Positions 54,338 through 64,000 of a DNA stretch of 64,000 nt are shown in pieces. Source of the DNA: Actinomyces sp. oral taxon 171 str. F0337 (GTDB lineage Bacteria > Actinomycetota > Actinomycetes > Actinomycetales > Actinomycetaceae). The number at the start of each line of letters is the position of its first letter. Positions within the stretch are counted from its first letter, which is position 1. The position numbers were made by a program, and so were the translations under genes. The notes under the pieces are model-generated. The model did not search any database and was not told the origin of the DNA. It worked only from the letters and a program-made list of their open reading frames with translations. Location of the stretch: the NCBI RefSeq assembly GCF_005696555.1, contig NZ_CP040005.1:1736001-1800000 (forward strand), given 5' to 3'.

Positions 54338-55608
54338 GAACCGGCTTTCTCTGACAGTGCCCGAGCAAGGACCTCGGACAGCGTGGTGGTGAAGGCTCTG
54401 GCGTCGTCATCGGGCAGGATGAAGGGCGGAGCCAGGCGGATCGTGTCGGGACGCGGCGCGTTAGTGATGAAGCCGCAGGTCGCCAGAGCGGCGGCGAGCT
54501 CAGCAGCGGGCGGGAGCCCGCCCTCCAGTCCGACGCCGAGCAGCAGGCCCCTACCGCGCACCTGGTCGACTCCGTCGACGGCCGCCAGCTCCTGGGACCA
54601 GGCCGAGCCGAGCTGCTGAACCCGGTCGAGCAGGGCGTGGCTGCGGATGGTCTCGATGACGGCGAGCGCAGCCGCGCAGGCCACGGGGTTGCCGCCGAAA
54701 GTGGTGCCGTGCTGCCCCGGTGCGAGGAGAGTGGCAGCCTGGCCGGTGGCGACGACCGCACCGATGGGGATGCCTCCGCCCAGTCCCTTGGCCAGGGTGA
54801 CGACGTCGGGAACGACGCCCGGCGCCAGCAGGTGGTGGGCCATCCAGGCACCGGTGCGTCCCATACCGGTCTGGACCTCGTCGATGATGAGCAGGGCGCC
54901 GGCGGCCTCGGTCAGCTCGCGGGCCGCCTCCAGGTATCCGGCCGGAAGCTCTCGCACCCCGGCCTCACCCTGAATGGGTTCGACGACGAGTGCTGCCACG
55001 TCCGGCCCCAGTGCGGCGCGCAGTGCCTCGATGTCGCCGGCGGGGATGAACTCGACACCGCCGGGCAGCGGCTCGAAGGGCTCACGGTAGGCGGCCTTGT
55101 GGGTCAGGGCCAGGGCGCCCATGGTCCTGCCGTGGAAGGCGTCCTGGAGAGCCAGGACCCGGGGACGCCGGCTACCGCCGTGACGGCGCGCGATCTTGAA
55201 GGCGGCCTCGTTGGCCTCGGTGCCGGAGTTGGCCAGGAAGACTCGGGAGTCGTGGGCGGGACGGCTGGGGAAGGTGAGCCGGACGAGCTCCTCGGCGAGG
55301 CCGACCTGGGCCGGGGTGGTGAAGAAGTTCGAGACGTGACCCAGTTCGGCGAGCTGGTCGGTGACGGCCCGGATGATCGCGGGGTGTGCGTGGCCCAGGC
55401 AGTTGACGGCGATACCTGCCAGCAGGTCGATGTACTCCTGGCCGTCGGCGTCCCAGACGTGGGCGCCCCGTCCGCGCACGAGGACCCGGCCGGGGGTGCC
55501 GAAGGTGTTCATGACGGCGTCGGTGTAACGGGTCAGCCATCCGGTGTTGTCAGTGCTGGTCCCGGTCGACTCGGTGGTGGGAGCCGGCGCTTGTGAGGAG
55601 GGGGTCAT
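54334..55608 (-). CDS. argD: acetylornithine aminotransferase
   Basis: 424 residues, PLP-dependent class [95 protein letters not shown] and [15 protein letters not shown] with the PLP lysine. Coupled to argB and argR. Confidence 0.96.
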   Translation of the reverse strand: MTPSSQAPAPTTESTGTSTDNTGWLTRYTDAVMNTFGTPGRVLVRGRGAHVWDADGQEYIDLLAGIAVNCLGHAHPAIIRAVTDQLAELGHVSNFFTTPAQVGLAEELVRLTFPSRPAHDSRVFLANSGTEANEAAFKIARRHGGSRRPRVLALQDAFHGRTMGALALTHKAAYREPFEPLPGGVEFIPAGDIEALRAALGPDVAALVVEPIQGEAGVRELPAGYLEAARELTEAAGALLIIDEVQTGMGRTGAWMAHHLLAPGVVPDVVTLAKGLGGGIPIGAVVATGQAATLLAPGQHGTTFGGNPVACAAALAVIETIRSHALLDRVQQLGSAWSQELAAVDGVDQVRGRGLLLGVGLEGGLPPAAELAAALATCGFITNAPRPDTIRLAPPFILPDDDARAFTTTLSEVLARALSEKAGS

Positions 55609-56531
55609 AGGCTCTTGCCTCCGTTCAGCGGTGGTACCGGGGCGTCTCCAGGGTGGATGACGGTGCCGACGCCCTGGTCGGTGACAATCTCGAGCAGCAT
55701 GCTGTGGGCCTGGCGCCCGTCAACGACGTGTGCCTGTGCGACTCCGCCGTAGACGGCCCGCAGGCAGGCCTCCATCTTGGGGATCATCCCGGCCTCGAGC
55801 GTGGGCAGGAGCTCCTCCAGCGCGGCGGCACTGATGAAGGGCACCAGTGTGCTGCGGTCGGGCCAGGCGGAGTAGAGCCCCTCGACGTCGGTGAGCATGA
55901 GCAGGGTGCGGGCCTTGAGGGCTACAGCGATCGCGGCGGCGGCCGTGTCGGCGTTGACGTTGAGGACGGTCTCGGAGTCCGTCGTCAGCGGGGCGACGGA
56001 GGAGATGACCGGGATGCGGCCCTGGTCGAGCAGGTCGATGATGGGCTGCGGGCTGACGTCGACGACGTCACCGACCAGGCCGACGTCGACCTTGTTCCCG
56101 TCCACCGTGGCCAGTCGCTGCCGGGCTCGCAGGAGTCCGCCGTCCTCACCGCTGATACCGACGGCGGCGGAGCCGTCGGTGTTGAGCAGGGAGACGAGCT
56201 CTCGCTGCACGGAGCCGGTGAGGACCATGCGGACCACGTCCATGACCTCGGGGGTAGTCACGCGCAGACCTCCGCGGAACTCCGAGGTGATGCCCAGCCG
56301 TTTGAGCATCGCGTTGATCTGGGGCCCGCCGCCGTGGACGACGACGGGGCGCACCCCGACCTGGTGGAGGAAGAGGATGTCCTGGGCGAAGGCGCGCTTG
56401 AGGTCATCGTTGACCATGGCGTTGCCGCCGTACTTGATGACCATGGTGGCGCCCTTGTAGGTGCGCAGCCACGGCACGGCCTCCAGCAGGACGGATGCCT
56501 TGGTCTGTGGGTCGAGAGGGGTCCGTTTCAT
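55605..56531 (-). CDS. argB: acetylglutamate kinase
   Basis: 308 residues from ATG 56531. [48 protein letters not shown] and [11 protein letters not shown] show the amino-acid kinase fold; the N-terminal helix before residue 20 is that of arginine-sensitive hexameric enzymes. Coupled by overlap to argJ and argD. Confidence 0.96.
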   Translation of the reverse strand: MKRTPLDPQTKASVLLEAVPWLRTYKGATMVIKYGGNAMVNDDLKRAFAQDILFLHQVGVRPVVVHGGGPQINAMLKRLGITSEFRGGLRVTTPEVMDVVRMVLTGSVQRELVSLLNTDGSAAVGISGEDGGLLRARQRLATVDGNKVDVGLVGDVVDVSPQPIIDLLDQGRIPVISSVAPLTTDSETVLNVNADTAAAAIAVALKARTLLMLTDVEGLYSAWPDRSTLVPFISAAALEELLPTLEAGMIPKMEACLRAVYGGVAQAHVVDGRQAHSMLLEIVTDQGVGTVIHPGDAPVPPLNGGKSL

Positions 56532-57724
56532 GTCGTGTAGTCCGCGTTGATGGTGACGTATCCGTGGGTGAGGTCGTTGGTCCACACGGTGGCCTCGGCC
56601 CGGCCCGCCGACAGGTCGATGTCGATGCGGGTCTCGCGAGGGCTCATGTCCACCGCGTCCCGGTTGAGTTGGGGGGCGCCGTGGCTGAAGATCGTGATGC
56701 CGTTGATGGCGACGTCGACCTCGTCGGGGTTGAAGGGGCAGACGTCCTCGGGCACGGTCCCGAGCTGGGAGAGGATACGCCCCCAGTTGGGGTCGGCTCC
56801 GGCGACGGCGCACTTGAGGAGGTTGGAGGAGCTGACGGTGCGGGCCGCGGCCTCAGCGGCCTCCTCGCTGACGGCTCCGGAGACGGTGATGGCGATGTCG
56901 TGGGTGGCGCCCTCGGCATCGGCCACGAGGCGCCGGCCGAGCCTGCTCATCACCTCCGTGAGCGCCTCGTCGAGCTCGGCCCCAGAGGGGGTGGTGCCGG
57001 AGGCTCCGGAGGCCAGCAGGAGAACCGTGTCATTGGTGGACATGCAGCCGTCGGAGTTGATCCGGTTGACGGTTCGTGCCGTGGCGGACGCCAGGGCGTC
57101 CCGCGCCTGCTGAGGGGTGAGGGCGGCGTCGGTGGTGATGACGGCGAGCATGGTGGCCATGCCGGGGGCCAGCATGCCCACTCCCTTGATCATGCCGCCA
57201 ATGGTCCAGCCCTGATCGCCGGCACCGATCGTGAGGGCATCCTCCTTGGAGACGGTGTCGGTCGTCATGATGGCGGTGGCCGCATCGGTGCCGGCCTGGG
57301 ACGTGTCGGCCAGGGCGAGGGCGGCGACGTCAACTCCCTCCAGCAGGACAGGCATATCGATGCGCTCTCCGATGACGCCCGTGGAGCAGACCAGGACCTG
57401 GCCCGGTTCGGCTCCCAGCAGGCCTGCGGTGCGGGCGGCGGTGGTCTCGGTGTCGTGCATGCCCTGCGTGCCGGTGCAGGCGTTGGCGCTGCCGGAGTTG
57501 AGGACGACGGCGCGGGCGCGGCCCGGCTGCCCACCTTCCTCACCGGCCAGGAGCCGGCGTGACCAGACCACGGGGGCGGCGACGACCCGGTTGGTGGTGA
57601 ATACTCCGGCCGCGGTGTCGAGCGGTCCGTCATTGACGACGAGGGCGAGGTCGGGCTTGCCGGAGGCCTTGAGACCGGCGCGCACGCCGGCGGCGCGGAA
57701 TCCCTGGGCTGCGGTCACGCTCAC
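56528..57724 (-). CDS. argJ: ornithine acetyltransferase ArgJ
   Basis: 398 residues, carries out acetyl recycling from acetylornithine to glutamate. The self-cleavage site is in [17 protein letters not shown], where the Thr becomes the new N-terminus of the beta chain; [13 protein letters not shown] and [12 protein letters not shown] precede it, and [15 protein letters not shown] lies near the end. Two overlapping neighbours indicate one transcript with argC and argB. Confidence 0.96.
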   Translation of the reverse strand: MSVTAAQGFRAAGVRAGLKASGKPDLALVVNDGPLDTAAGVFTTNRVVAAPVVWSRRLLAGEEGGQPGRARAVVLNSGSANACTGTQGMHDTETTAARTAGLLGAEPGQVLVCSTGVIGERIDMPVLLEGVDVAALALADTSQAGTDAATAIMTTDTVSKEDALTIGAGDQGWTIGGMIKGVGMLAPGMATMLAVITTDAALTPQQARDALASATARTVNRINSDGCMSTNDTVLLLASGASGTTPSGAELDEALTEVMSRLGRRLVADAEGATHDIAITVSGAVSEEAAEAAARTVSSSNLLKCAVAGADPNWGRILSQLGTVPEDVCPFNPDEVDVAINGITIFSHGAPQLNRDAVDMSPRETRIDIDLSAGRAEATVWTNDLTHGYVTINADYTT

Positions 57725-58827
57725 GGTGCGACTCCTTGGGTGCTGATAGCGGTGGTCTCCTCCAGACCGAGGGCGAGGTTGAGGGACTGCACGGCGGCAC
57801 TGGCGGTGCCCTTACCGAGGTTGTCGATGGCGCACATGGCGACGACGACGTCCGCGCCGCGGTCGATAGCGACCTGAACAGTGGCGGTTCCGCTTCCCAG
57901 GACGGTGCCGGTGGTGGGCCAGACGCCCTCGGGCAGCAGCTGGATGAGGCTCTCACCGCTGCCGGCGGCTCCGTAGACGTCATCCCAGGCCGCCCACAGG
58001 GTGGCTTCAGGGTCGGGGGCCTCACGCAGAGCCGGAGTCATGGGGGCGGTGACGGTGGCAAGGATGCCGCGGCTCATGGGGACCAGGACCGGCGTGAAGG
58101 ACAGGTGCACAGAGCCGGCGGCAGCACCGGCCACCTCAAGGTTCTGGATGATCTCGGGAATGTGCCGGTGAGCGCCGCCGACGGCGTAGGGCTGGGCCGA
58201 GCCCAGGGCCTCAGCGGCGGTGAGGTGAGGCTTGAGCGTCTTACCGGCGCCGGAGTATCCGACGGCCAGCACGGCGGTCAGTCGGGAGGGGTCGAGAAGT
58301 CCGGCGGCGACGCCGGGCTGGACGGCCAGGGTGACGGCAGTGACGTTGCAGCCGGGAACTGCGATGTGCCTGGTGGCTGCCAGCTCGTCGCGCTGAGCAC
58401 GGGCGCGCGTCTCGCCGTGGTGCAGGAGCTCGGGCATGCCGTAGGTCCAGGCTCCGGCGTGGTCCGAGCCGTAGAAGACCTCCCATGCCTGCTGGCTGGT
58501 CAGGCGGTGGTCCGCCCCGCAGTCGACGAGCAAGGGGGCGTCACCGCCCGACGCGAGCTCCTCGAGGGCTGCCGTGATTGTTGCGGAGGCCCCGTGCGGC
58601 AGGGCCAGGACGACGACGTCGTGCTCGGCGAGGATCTCCGCCTCGGTGGGCTGGACGATTCGGTCCGCCAGGGACAGCAGGTGCGTGTGGTGGTCGCCGA
58701 GTCGACTGCCGGCGGACGAGGCTGCGGTGAGTGCGCCGACCTCCACCTCGGGGTGGGCCGTGAGCAGGCGCAGGACCTCACCGCCTGCGTAGCCAGTGGC
58801 TCCGGCAACAGCAACTGTCCAAGTCAT
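57721..58827 (-). CDS. argC: N-acetyl-gamma-glutamyl-phosphate reductase
   Basis: 368 residues from ATG 58827. Rossmann start VAVAGATGYAGGEVLRLL, catalytic Cys in IAVPGCNVTAVTLAVQPG, GYSGAGKTLKPHLTAAEA, and late VVAMCAIDNLGKGTASAAVQ. First gene of the argCJBDR run, preceded by an ARG-box-like palindrome. Confidence 0.96.
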   Translation of the reverse strand: MTWTVAVAGATGYAGGEVLRLLTAHPEVEVGALTAASSAGSRLGDHHTHLLSLADRIVQPTEAEILAEHDVVVLALPHGASATITAALEELASGGDAPLLVDCGADHRLTSQQAWEVFYGSDHAGAWTYGMPELLHHGETRARAQRDELAATRHIAVPGCNVTAVTLAVQPGVAAGLLDPSRLTAVLAVGYSGAGKTLKPHLTAAEALGSAQPYAVGGAHRHIPEIIQNLEVAGAAAGSVHLSFTPVLVPMSRGILATVTAPMTPALREAPDPEATLWAAWDDVYGAAGSGESLIQLLPEGVWPTTGTVLGSGTATVQVAIDRGADVVVAMCAIDNLGKGTASAAVQSLNLALGLEETTAISTQGVAP

Positions 58828-58847
58828 ACAGCAACCATACATCCGCC

Positions 58848-58864
58848 TGCATAGAAATGCATTC
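58848..58864. promoter_or_regulatory. ARG-box-like operator before argC
   Basis: TGCATAGAAATGCATTC contains the palindrome TGCAT-N4-ATGCA, the pattern of ArgR sites, 21 bp upstream of the argC start. It probably overlaps the promoter of argCJBDR. A weaker half copy may follow at about 58866-58872. Confidence 0.6.
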
Positions 58865-58912
58865 ATCAATGGTTGCTGTGATTCTTCTCCTTCCCCGCCT
58901 CACTGTCGAGAG

Positions 58913-59431
58913 CTAGGAGCGACCGTGACGACCGGTGAGCGTGTCGTCATGCAGGGAGGTGGCGATGGCGTCGGCCCACTGGCGCACCTCGTCCCAGTCG
59001 CGGTAGTCCCCCTCGCTCGCTCCCCCAAGCCTGGCGATGGAACGCTCGCGCAGGCTGAGCCTGGAGGGGTCGAAGCGCCCGGCGAAGGTCACGTGATCCT
59101 CCGGGTCGATGGCCAGGAGCACCGGGCCGATGCGCGTGGGGTCGGAGACCTTGCCCTTGGGCAGGCCGGAGAGCCCCACGGAGAAGGCCCATACGGGCCG
59201 GGCCCTGAGGACGTCACGGAAGCGCGTGGTGAAGTCGACGGCCTCCGGCATCCACGTGGTCATGTAGACCGCGCTGCCCAGGATGAAGGCGTCATACTCC
59301 TCGACGCTGTCAACATCCTCGGGACGCTTGGTCTCCACATCGATCTGGGCAGCCCGGAGCCGCTCGGCAATCACCGCAGCCACCTCATCGGTGGACCCGT
59401 GCTTGGAGGAAGAGGTCAGCAGGATCTTCAT
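58913..59431 (-). CDS. flavodoxin-domain protein (protoporphyrinogen-oxidase-like)
   Basis: 172 residues from ATG 59431. FMN loop ILLTSSSKHGSTDEVAAVIAE, second loop AFILGSAVYMTTWMPEAVDF and third WAFSVGLSGL; the SAVYMTTW pattern resembles HemG-type flavodoxins. It may act in haem metabolism or redox. Monocistronic, between argC and pheT. Confidence 0.85.
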   Translation of the reverse strand: MKILLTSSSKHGSTDEVAAVIAERLRAAQIDVETKRPEDVDSVEEYDAFILGSAVYMTTWMPEAVDFTTRFRDVLRARPVWAFSVGLSGLPKGKVSDPTRIGPVLLAIDPEDHVTFAGRFDPSRLSLRERSIARLGGASEGDYRDWDEVRQWADAIATSLHDDTLTGRHGRS

Positions 59432-59497
59432 GCCGCCTAGTATTACCGAGACCACACTCGCTGTCTGGGATCCCCTACTCGACAACAGCACTGAAGA

Positions 59498-59542
59498 AGC
59501 GTTAATGGCCATGATGTGCGTCACACCATGGCCATTAACGCT
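59498..59542. repeat. 45-bp perfect palindrome after pheT
   Basis: Arms AGCGTTAATGGCCAT and ATGGCCATTAACGCT are perfectly complementary over 15 bp, separated by 15 bases that themselves contain TGTG-CGT-CACA. It begins 17 bp after the pheT stop on the minus strand. Could be the pheST terminator, though no T run follows. Confidence 0.8.
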
Positions 59543-59559
59543 GGTAGTACGTGCGTAGC

Positions 59560-62217
59560 TCAGCTGCGCAGCTCGGCCCCCAGGACCTTGGCGGCCCGTT
59601 TGACCACGCGCTTGCGCACTGCGGCGGTCTCCTCGGCGGTCAGTGTGCGGTCAGGGGCTCGCAGCACCAGGGAGACCGCCAGCGACTTCTTGCCCTCGCC
59701 GAGCTGGGGACCTCGGAACACGTCGAAGAGACGTACCTCCTCGGCCAGGTCCCCTGCAGCCTGCCTGACCAGGGCCTCGACCTCGGCGGCGGTGGTGGAC
59801 TCGTCGACGACGAGGGCGATGTCCTCCTTGGCGGCCGGGAAGGTGGAGATGGTCTTGACCTGGAGCGCCCCGGTGCTGCGGACAGTCTCCAGCAACGGGT
59901 CGAGGTCGATCTCGACGGCGCAGGCCCGCTCCGGAAGTCCGAGGGTGCGGACCACCCGTGGGTGGAGCTCACCGGCGTGGGCGACGAGCCTGCCGGGCTC
60001 GATCTCCTTGCCCCGGCGCCGACCGGGCAGGCGGATCTCCGCGGTGCGGCCGGGGTGCCAGGGAGCGCATGGGCGCTCCGGAGCGGAGACCTCGATCTCC
60101 ACCCCGAGCGTGCTCGCCACGGTGCGAACGACATCGACGGCGTCGGCCCAGTCCCAGGGGCGACCGGCCCCCAGGACTCCACCGCGCTCACGCTCACCGG
60201 TCATGACGGCGCCGACGTGGGTGGGCTGGGCGGGGATGCCCGCCTCCAGGGCCGTCTCCTCGGAGTCGGTGGGGCGCCCCGCGGTTCCGGGGATCGGGGC
60301 GGGAACGGTGCCGGCCGGGTGGGTGACTGAGCCGACCTCGAAGACGGCGACGTCAGTCAGGCCGCGCGAGACATTGCGCCGGGCGACATCGACCAGGGAG
60401 TCGAGCACGCTCGTGCGCAGATAGGGGGCGTCCTCGGCCAGGGGGTTGGCCAGCCGGACCGTCTGGCGGCGAACGTCGTCCGCTGGGATCTCGAGCAGGT
60501 CGTGGATGTCCCCGATGAACGGGTAGGACAGGACCTGAGTGAGTCCGTCGTCGGCCAGGGCGCGCACGACGTCACGACGGGCCCTCTGGTCAGCGCTCAG
60601 TCCCGTGCCGGCGGGGGCCGCGGGCACGATGACCGGGATGGCGTCGTATCCGTCAAGGCGGGCGATCTCCTCAGCCAGGTGGGCGGGTCCCACCAGGTCC
60701 GGTCGCCAGGTCGGCGGGGTGACGGTCAGCAGAACGGTTCCGTCATCGGCGGAGCCGCTGCGCTCCACGGTGCATCCGATGGTGGTGAGCAGCTCGGTGA
60801 CGCGCTCGGTTCCGTAGGCGACACCGGTCAGTCGTTCGGCGGCGTCGGCACGCATGGTGATGGGCTCGGGGGCCTGGGTACGGTTGATGTCGGTGGCGAC
60901 GGGCTCGGCGGTGCCGCCGCCGTACTCGACGAGCAGGTCGACGGCCCGCTGGGCGGCGATGGGCGCCAGCTCGGTGTCCACGCCGCGCTCGTTGCGCTTG
61001 GAGGACTCGGTGGGCAGTTTGTGGCGTCGGGAGGAGCGGGCAACGGAAACAGGGTCGAAGTGGGCGGCCTCGATGAGGACGTCGCGGGTGTCGGCGTCGA
61101 CCTCGCTGAGGGCGCCGCCGAAGACACCGGCCAGAACCAGGGCCCGTGAGCCCTCGCCCTCCGGGGAGTCGGCGATGACCAGGTCCTCGGGGTCGAGGGT
61201 GCGGGTGACGTCATCGAGGAAGGTGAGGCGCTCACCGTCCTTCGCCCGGCGCACGACGATGGGGGCGGCGAGCTTGCCTGCGTCGAAGGCGTGCAGCGGC
61301 TGGCCCAGGTCCAGCATGACGTAGTTGGTGACGTCGACGGCCAGGGAGATGGGCCGCATACCTGCAGCGGTGAGGCGGTCCTGCATCCAGGCAGGCGACG
61401 GTGCGTTCGGGTCGATGCCGCGCACGAGACGGGCGACGTAGCGGTCGCAGCCGGGGCGTCCGTGGATGGGGCGGGGGTCCTCGGGGACGACGACGTCGAA
61501 ACCGCCTTCGCCGGCGGGGGCCACGCCATTGGGGTACAGCCCCGTATTGGTGGCGTCGGCGGGGTCGGTGAAGCGGGCGCCGGTGGAGTGGGAGTACTCG
61601 CGGGCCACACCGCGCATGGAGAAGCAGTAGCCGCGGTCCGGGGTCACGTTGATCTCGAGGACCTCCTCCCCCAGGCCGAGGATGCCGATGGCGTCGGTCC
61701 CGGGAGCGGGTGGCTCCTCGCCCTCGTGGCCGTGCTCGGCCAGCCACTGCTGGAGCACGATGATGCCGGAGTGATCCTCGCCGATGCCGAGCTCGCGAGC
61801 TGAGCAGATCATGCCGTCTGAGACGTGACCGTAGGTCTTGCGCGCGGCGATGCAGAAGTCGCCGGGCAGGACGGCGCCGGGCAGGCAGACCACGACGTAG
61901 TCCCCGACGTCGAAGTTGTGGGCGCCGCAGACGATGCCGCGACTGGGCAGGTCGGAGGGCTCCTTACCGGTGCCGGGGGCATCGTTGTGCTCGGGGCCGA
62001 CGTCGACGCGGCAGTAGTTGATGACCTTGCCGTTGGACTGCTCCTTGGCCTCGCGGGTGAGGACCTTGCCGACGACGAGGGGGCCGGTGACGGCCGGCGG
62101 AACGATGCGCTCCTCCTCCAGGCCCACGCGGACGAGGTCGGCGGCGAGCTGCTCGGCACTCAGGCCGGTGGGGACGTCGACGTGCTCGCGCAGCCATTCA
62201 ATAGGGACGTAGGGCAT
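59560..62217 (-). CDS. pheT: phenylalanyl-tRNA synthetase beta subunit
   Basis: 885 residues from ATG 62217. MPYVPIEWLREHVDVPTGLS start, EMAP-like tRNA-binding domain (~40-155), B3/B4 editing domain with RYVARLVRGI and LDLGQPLHAFDAGKL, B5 domain, and a C-terminal anticodon-binding (FDX-ACB) domain at the end with FPAAKEDIALVVDEST. Starts 1 bp after the pheS stop. Confidence 0.97.
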   Translation of the reverse strand: MPYVPIEWLREHVDVPTGLSAEQLAADLVRVGLEEERIVPPAVTGPLVVGKVLTREAKEQSNGKVINYCRVDVGPEHNDAPGTGKEPSDLPSRGIVCGAHNFDVGDYVVVCLPGAVLPGDFCIAARKTYGHVSDGMICSARELGIGEDHSGIIVLQQWLAEHGHEGEEPPAPGTDAIGILGLGEEVLEINVTPDRGYCFSMRGVAREYSHSTGARFTDPADATNTGLYPNGVAPAGEGGFDVVVPEDPRPIHGRPGCDRYVARLVRGIDPNAPSPAWMQDRLTAAGMRPISLAVDVTNYVMLDLGQPLHAFDAGKLAAPIVVRRAKDGERLTFLDDVTRTLDPEDLVIADSPEGEGSRALVLAGVFGGALSEVDADTRDVLIEAAHFDPVSVARSSRRHKLPTESSKRNERGVDTELAPIAAQRAVDLLVEYGGGTAEPVATDINRTQAPEPITMRADAAERLTGVAYGTERVTELLTTIGCTVERSGSADDGTVLLTVTPPTWRPDLVGPAHLAEEIARLDGYDAIPVIVPAAPAGTGLSADQRARRDVVRALADDGLTQVLSYPFIGDIHDLLEIPADDVRRQTVRLANPLAEDAPYLRTSVLDSLVDVARRNVSRGLTDVAVFEVGSVTHPAGTVPAPIPGTAGRPTDSEETALEAGIPAQPTHVGAVMTGERERGGVLGAGRPWDWADAVDVVRTVASTLGVEIEVSAPERPCAPWHPGRTAEIRLPGRRRGKEIEPGRLVAHAGELHPRVVRTLGLPERACAVEIDLDPLLETVRSTGALQVKTISTFPAAKEDIALVVDESTTAAEVEALVRQAAGDLAEEVRLFDVFRGPQLGEGKKSLAVSLVLRAPDRTLTAEETAAVRKRVVKRAAKVLGAELRS

Positions 62218-62218
62218 G

Positions 62219-63304
62219 TCAGTTTCCCCTTCCGGTGGTGCCGAACTGCTGGGAGAAGCGGATATCGCCCTCGACGATGTCATGCATGTCGGCGATTCCG
62301 TGGCGCAGCATGAGGGTGCGTTCCAGCCCCATGCCGAAGGCGAAGCCCGTGTAGACCTCGGGATCGATGCCACAGGCGGTGAGCACGTTGGGATTGACCA
62401 TGCCGCATCCTCCCCACTCGATCCAGCCGGCGCCCCCCTTCTTCTGAGGGAACCACAGGTCCATCTCGGCGCTGGGCTCGGTGAAGGGGAAGAAGGAGGG
62501 GCGCAGGCGGGTGCGCGCCTCGGGGCCGAACATGGCCTTGGCGAAGTGGTCGAGGACGCCCTTGAGGTGCGCCATGGTCAGGCCCTTGTCCACGGCCAGG
62601 CCCTCGACCTGGTGGAAGACGGGGGTGTGGGTGGCGTCGAGCTCGTCGGAGCGGAAGACCTTGCCGGGGCAGGCCACGTAGATCGGGGGCTGCTGATCGA
62701 GCATGACGCGGGCCTGGACAGGTGAGGTGTGGGTGCGCAGCACGAGGTTGGCCGCCTGCCCCTCGTCCGCCCCGACGCTGGCACCGTCGATGTAGAAGGT
62801 GTCCTGCATCTGGCGGGCGGGGTGGTCGGCGTCGAAGTTGAGGGCGTCGAAGTCGAACCACTCGTGCTCCACCTCCGGCCCCTCGGCGATGAACCACCCC
62901 ATGGAGGTGAAGAAGTCGCAGGCCTCGTCGACGAGGACGTCGAGAGGATGCCGGGCGCCCGTCTGCGTCCGCGAGGTGGGGATGGTGACGTCGACCGCCT
63001 CGGTGCGCAGCATCTCCTCCTCAGCGGCGGCCTCGAGCGTCTCCTGCCTGGCAGTCAGCGCCTTGGCGATGCGCCCGCGAGCGCCCCCCAGGAGCTTTCC
63101 GGCGGTGGGCTTGTCCGCCTTGTCCAGGGTGCCGATGAGTCGGTTGGCCAGGGTCAGTGGTGAGGTATCGCCGGTGTGGGCCAGGCGGGCCTCCTTGAGC
63201 TCGGCGAGGGTGCCGGCTGTGGCGAAGGCGGCCAGGGCCTCTTCGACGGCGGCATTGATGCCGGCCTCGTCCAGGGGCGAGAGCGCGCCGGGAGCGTCAG
63301 TCAT
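62219..63304 (-). CDS. pheS: phenylalanyl-tRNA synthetase alpha subunit
   Basis: 361 residues. N-terminal coiled coil (~10-100), then [19 protein letters not shown], motif 2 [38 protein letters not shown], and motif 3 [18 protein letters not shown]. First gene of pheST; the 185 bp upstream is shared with the divergent MerR gene and shows no T-box or clear leader peptide. Confidence 0.97.
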   Translation of the reverse strand: MTDAPGALSPLDEAGINAAVEEALAAFATAGTLAELKEARLAHTGDTSPLTLANRLIGTLDKADKPTAGKLLGGARGRIAKALTARQETLEAAAEEEMLRTEAVDVTIPTSRTQTGARHPLDVLVDEACDFFTSMGWFIAEGPEVEHEWFDFDALNFDADHPARQMQDTFYIDGASVGADEGQAANLVLRTHTSPVQARVMLDQQPPIYVACPGKVFRSDELDATHTPVFHQVEGLAVDKGLTMAHLKGVLDHFAKAMFGPEARTRLRPSFFPFTEPSAEMDLWFPQKKGGAGWIEWGGCGMVNPNVLTACGIDPEVYTGFAFGMGLERTLMLRHGIADMHDIVEGDIRFSQQFGTTGRGN

Positions 63305-63489
63305 ATGCGGTGCCTTCCACCAGGTGTCTCCGGGGTTGTCCGCCCTTAAGGGTAGTCCGCGCCGTCGCGAGGGCGTAAATCGTCTCGCCGGCGGGGGCGA
63401 GGGCCTCCTTCCGCCCGGTTGAGGTCTGGGGTACGCCGTGGACCGGTGGGACTTGACGGTGACGTTACGTCACCTGCTGAGATGGGTTT

Positions 63490-64000
63490 ATGCACGTCAA
63501 GGAGCTTGCCCGGATCGCCGGGACCACGCCGAGGGCGGTGCGTCACTACCACCACCTGGGTCTGTTGGAGATTCCGCCCACGGTGCGAGGGCGGCGCGAG
63601 TACGGCGTCGAGCACGTGGCCCGTCTGATGCGGATCCGGTGGTTGGCCGACGGTGGACTGTCGCTGACACAGGTGGCTGAGATGCTCGCCTCGGACACGA
63701 TCGGCACCGATCAGGACTCCCGCCGCGAGGCGGTGCTGCGCGATCTGTGGGCCACTCGGGGCACGATCGAGGCGCAGCAGCGCAGCCTGGCCGAGCAGGC
63801 CTCCCGGGTCGATGAGCTCATCGCCCGGGTGGAGCGCGGTGAGGGCCTGTCCCCCGCTCCCAGTGCCCTGACGCGTTTCTATGACGACATCGAGGCTCGG
63901 ATCGCCCGGCTGGGCGGCAGTGTGCGAGTGCTGAGGGCCGAGCGCCAGATGATGGTGGTGCTCGCCTCTCTGGGCATGGTGCCCGACAGTGCGATCCCCT
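63490..64000 (+). CDS. MerR-family transcriptional regulator (partial, cut by window end)
   Basis: 170 codons visible from ATG 63490; no stop before the window end. MHVKELARIAGTTPRAVRHY is the winged-helix start, followed by HHLGLLEIP and YGVEHVARLMRIRWL, then a coiled coil (~100-125). It shares its architecture with the regulator at 17828, including the VEHVARL/SHVARL block and the long C-terminal part. Divergent from pheS. Target unknown. Confidence 0.9.
   Translation, partial: MHVKELARIAGTTPRAVRHYHHLGLLEIPPTVRGRREYGVEHVARLMRIRWLADGGLSLTQVAEMLASDTIGTDQDSRREAVLRDLWATRGTIEAQQRSLAEQASRVDELIARVERGEGLSPAPSALTRFYDDIEARIARLGGSVRVLRAERQMMVVLASLGMVPDSAIP

Noticed and set aside
63305..63489. T-box or phenylalanine leader peptide before pheS
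   Set aside because: No run of Phe codons, T-box sequence or specifier loop could be seen; the short CCCTTAAGGG palindrome alone is not evidence.

Overview
The window is high-GC DNA from a Gram-positive actinobacterium. Gene content and the rRNA operon fit best with Actinomyces or a close relative; this is inferred from family resemblance and synteny, not from a database search. Genes are densely packed and many run as translationally coupled blocks (ATGA or GTGA overlaps). I see no phage, insertion sequence, CRISPR array or plasmid function. Most of the window is chromosomal core, with one compact accessory locus.

1-12.6 kb: a tRNA-Asn gene; a conserved small protein, DNA primase (dnaG) and the dNTPase dgt on the minus strand; a GH13-like protein that has lost catalytic residues, followed by a LacI-type repressor; a divergent glycerate kinase and an M20 dipeptidase; a DUF3043 membrane protein; pyrD; and a membrane-anchored zinc metallopeptidase.

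12.7-19.6 kb (accessory region): a flavodoxin-like protein, a four-helix membrane protein, then a five-gene minus-strand locus: DUF4178 protein A, a SpeD-like pyruvoyl decarboxylase, DUF4178 protein B, a DUF350 membrane protein and a membrane-fused spermidine-synthase-like protein. A MerR-type regulator is divergent from it. The two DUF4178 proteins end in the same ten residues (YGGGGGGVGK) written with different codons. This is the best candidate in the window for poorly described biology. DUF488 and small membrane protein genes follow.

19.6-26.7 kb: the complete SUF iron-sulphur assembly operon sufR-B-D-C-S-U plus a DUF59 (SufT-like) gene. A DtxR/IdeR-type iron box and a separate inverted repeat lie upstream of sufR.

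26.7-40.1 kb: a long minus-strand run of TPR protein, HAD phosphatase, small protein, tlyA, nadK, recN, steA, steB, a PNPT-like membrane protein, murJ, a GT4 glycosyltransferase and a NUDIX hydrolase. The order matches mycobacterial Rv1691-Rv1700 as I recall it, except that pyrG is absent and envelope genes take its place.

40.2-47.6 kb: one 16S-23S-5S operon on the minus strand, with two 17-bp-spaced promoters and a 23S processing stem visible in its flanks, downstream of tyrS. It sits between tyrS and the TPR gene, which are close neighbours in mycobacteria.

47.7-64 kb: a decayed methyltransferase, a MarR regulator coupled to an SRPBCC protein, a 3-methyladenine DNA glycosylase, an FNT-family channel, the arginine genes argC-J-B-D-R, argG and argH with an ARG-box-like palindrome before argC, a second flavodoxin-like protein, pheS-pheT, and the start of a second MerR-type regulator cut by the window edge.
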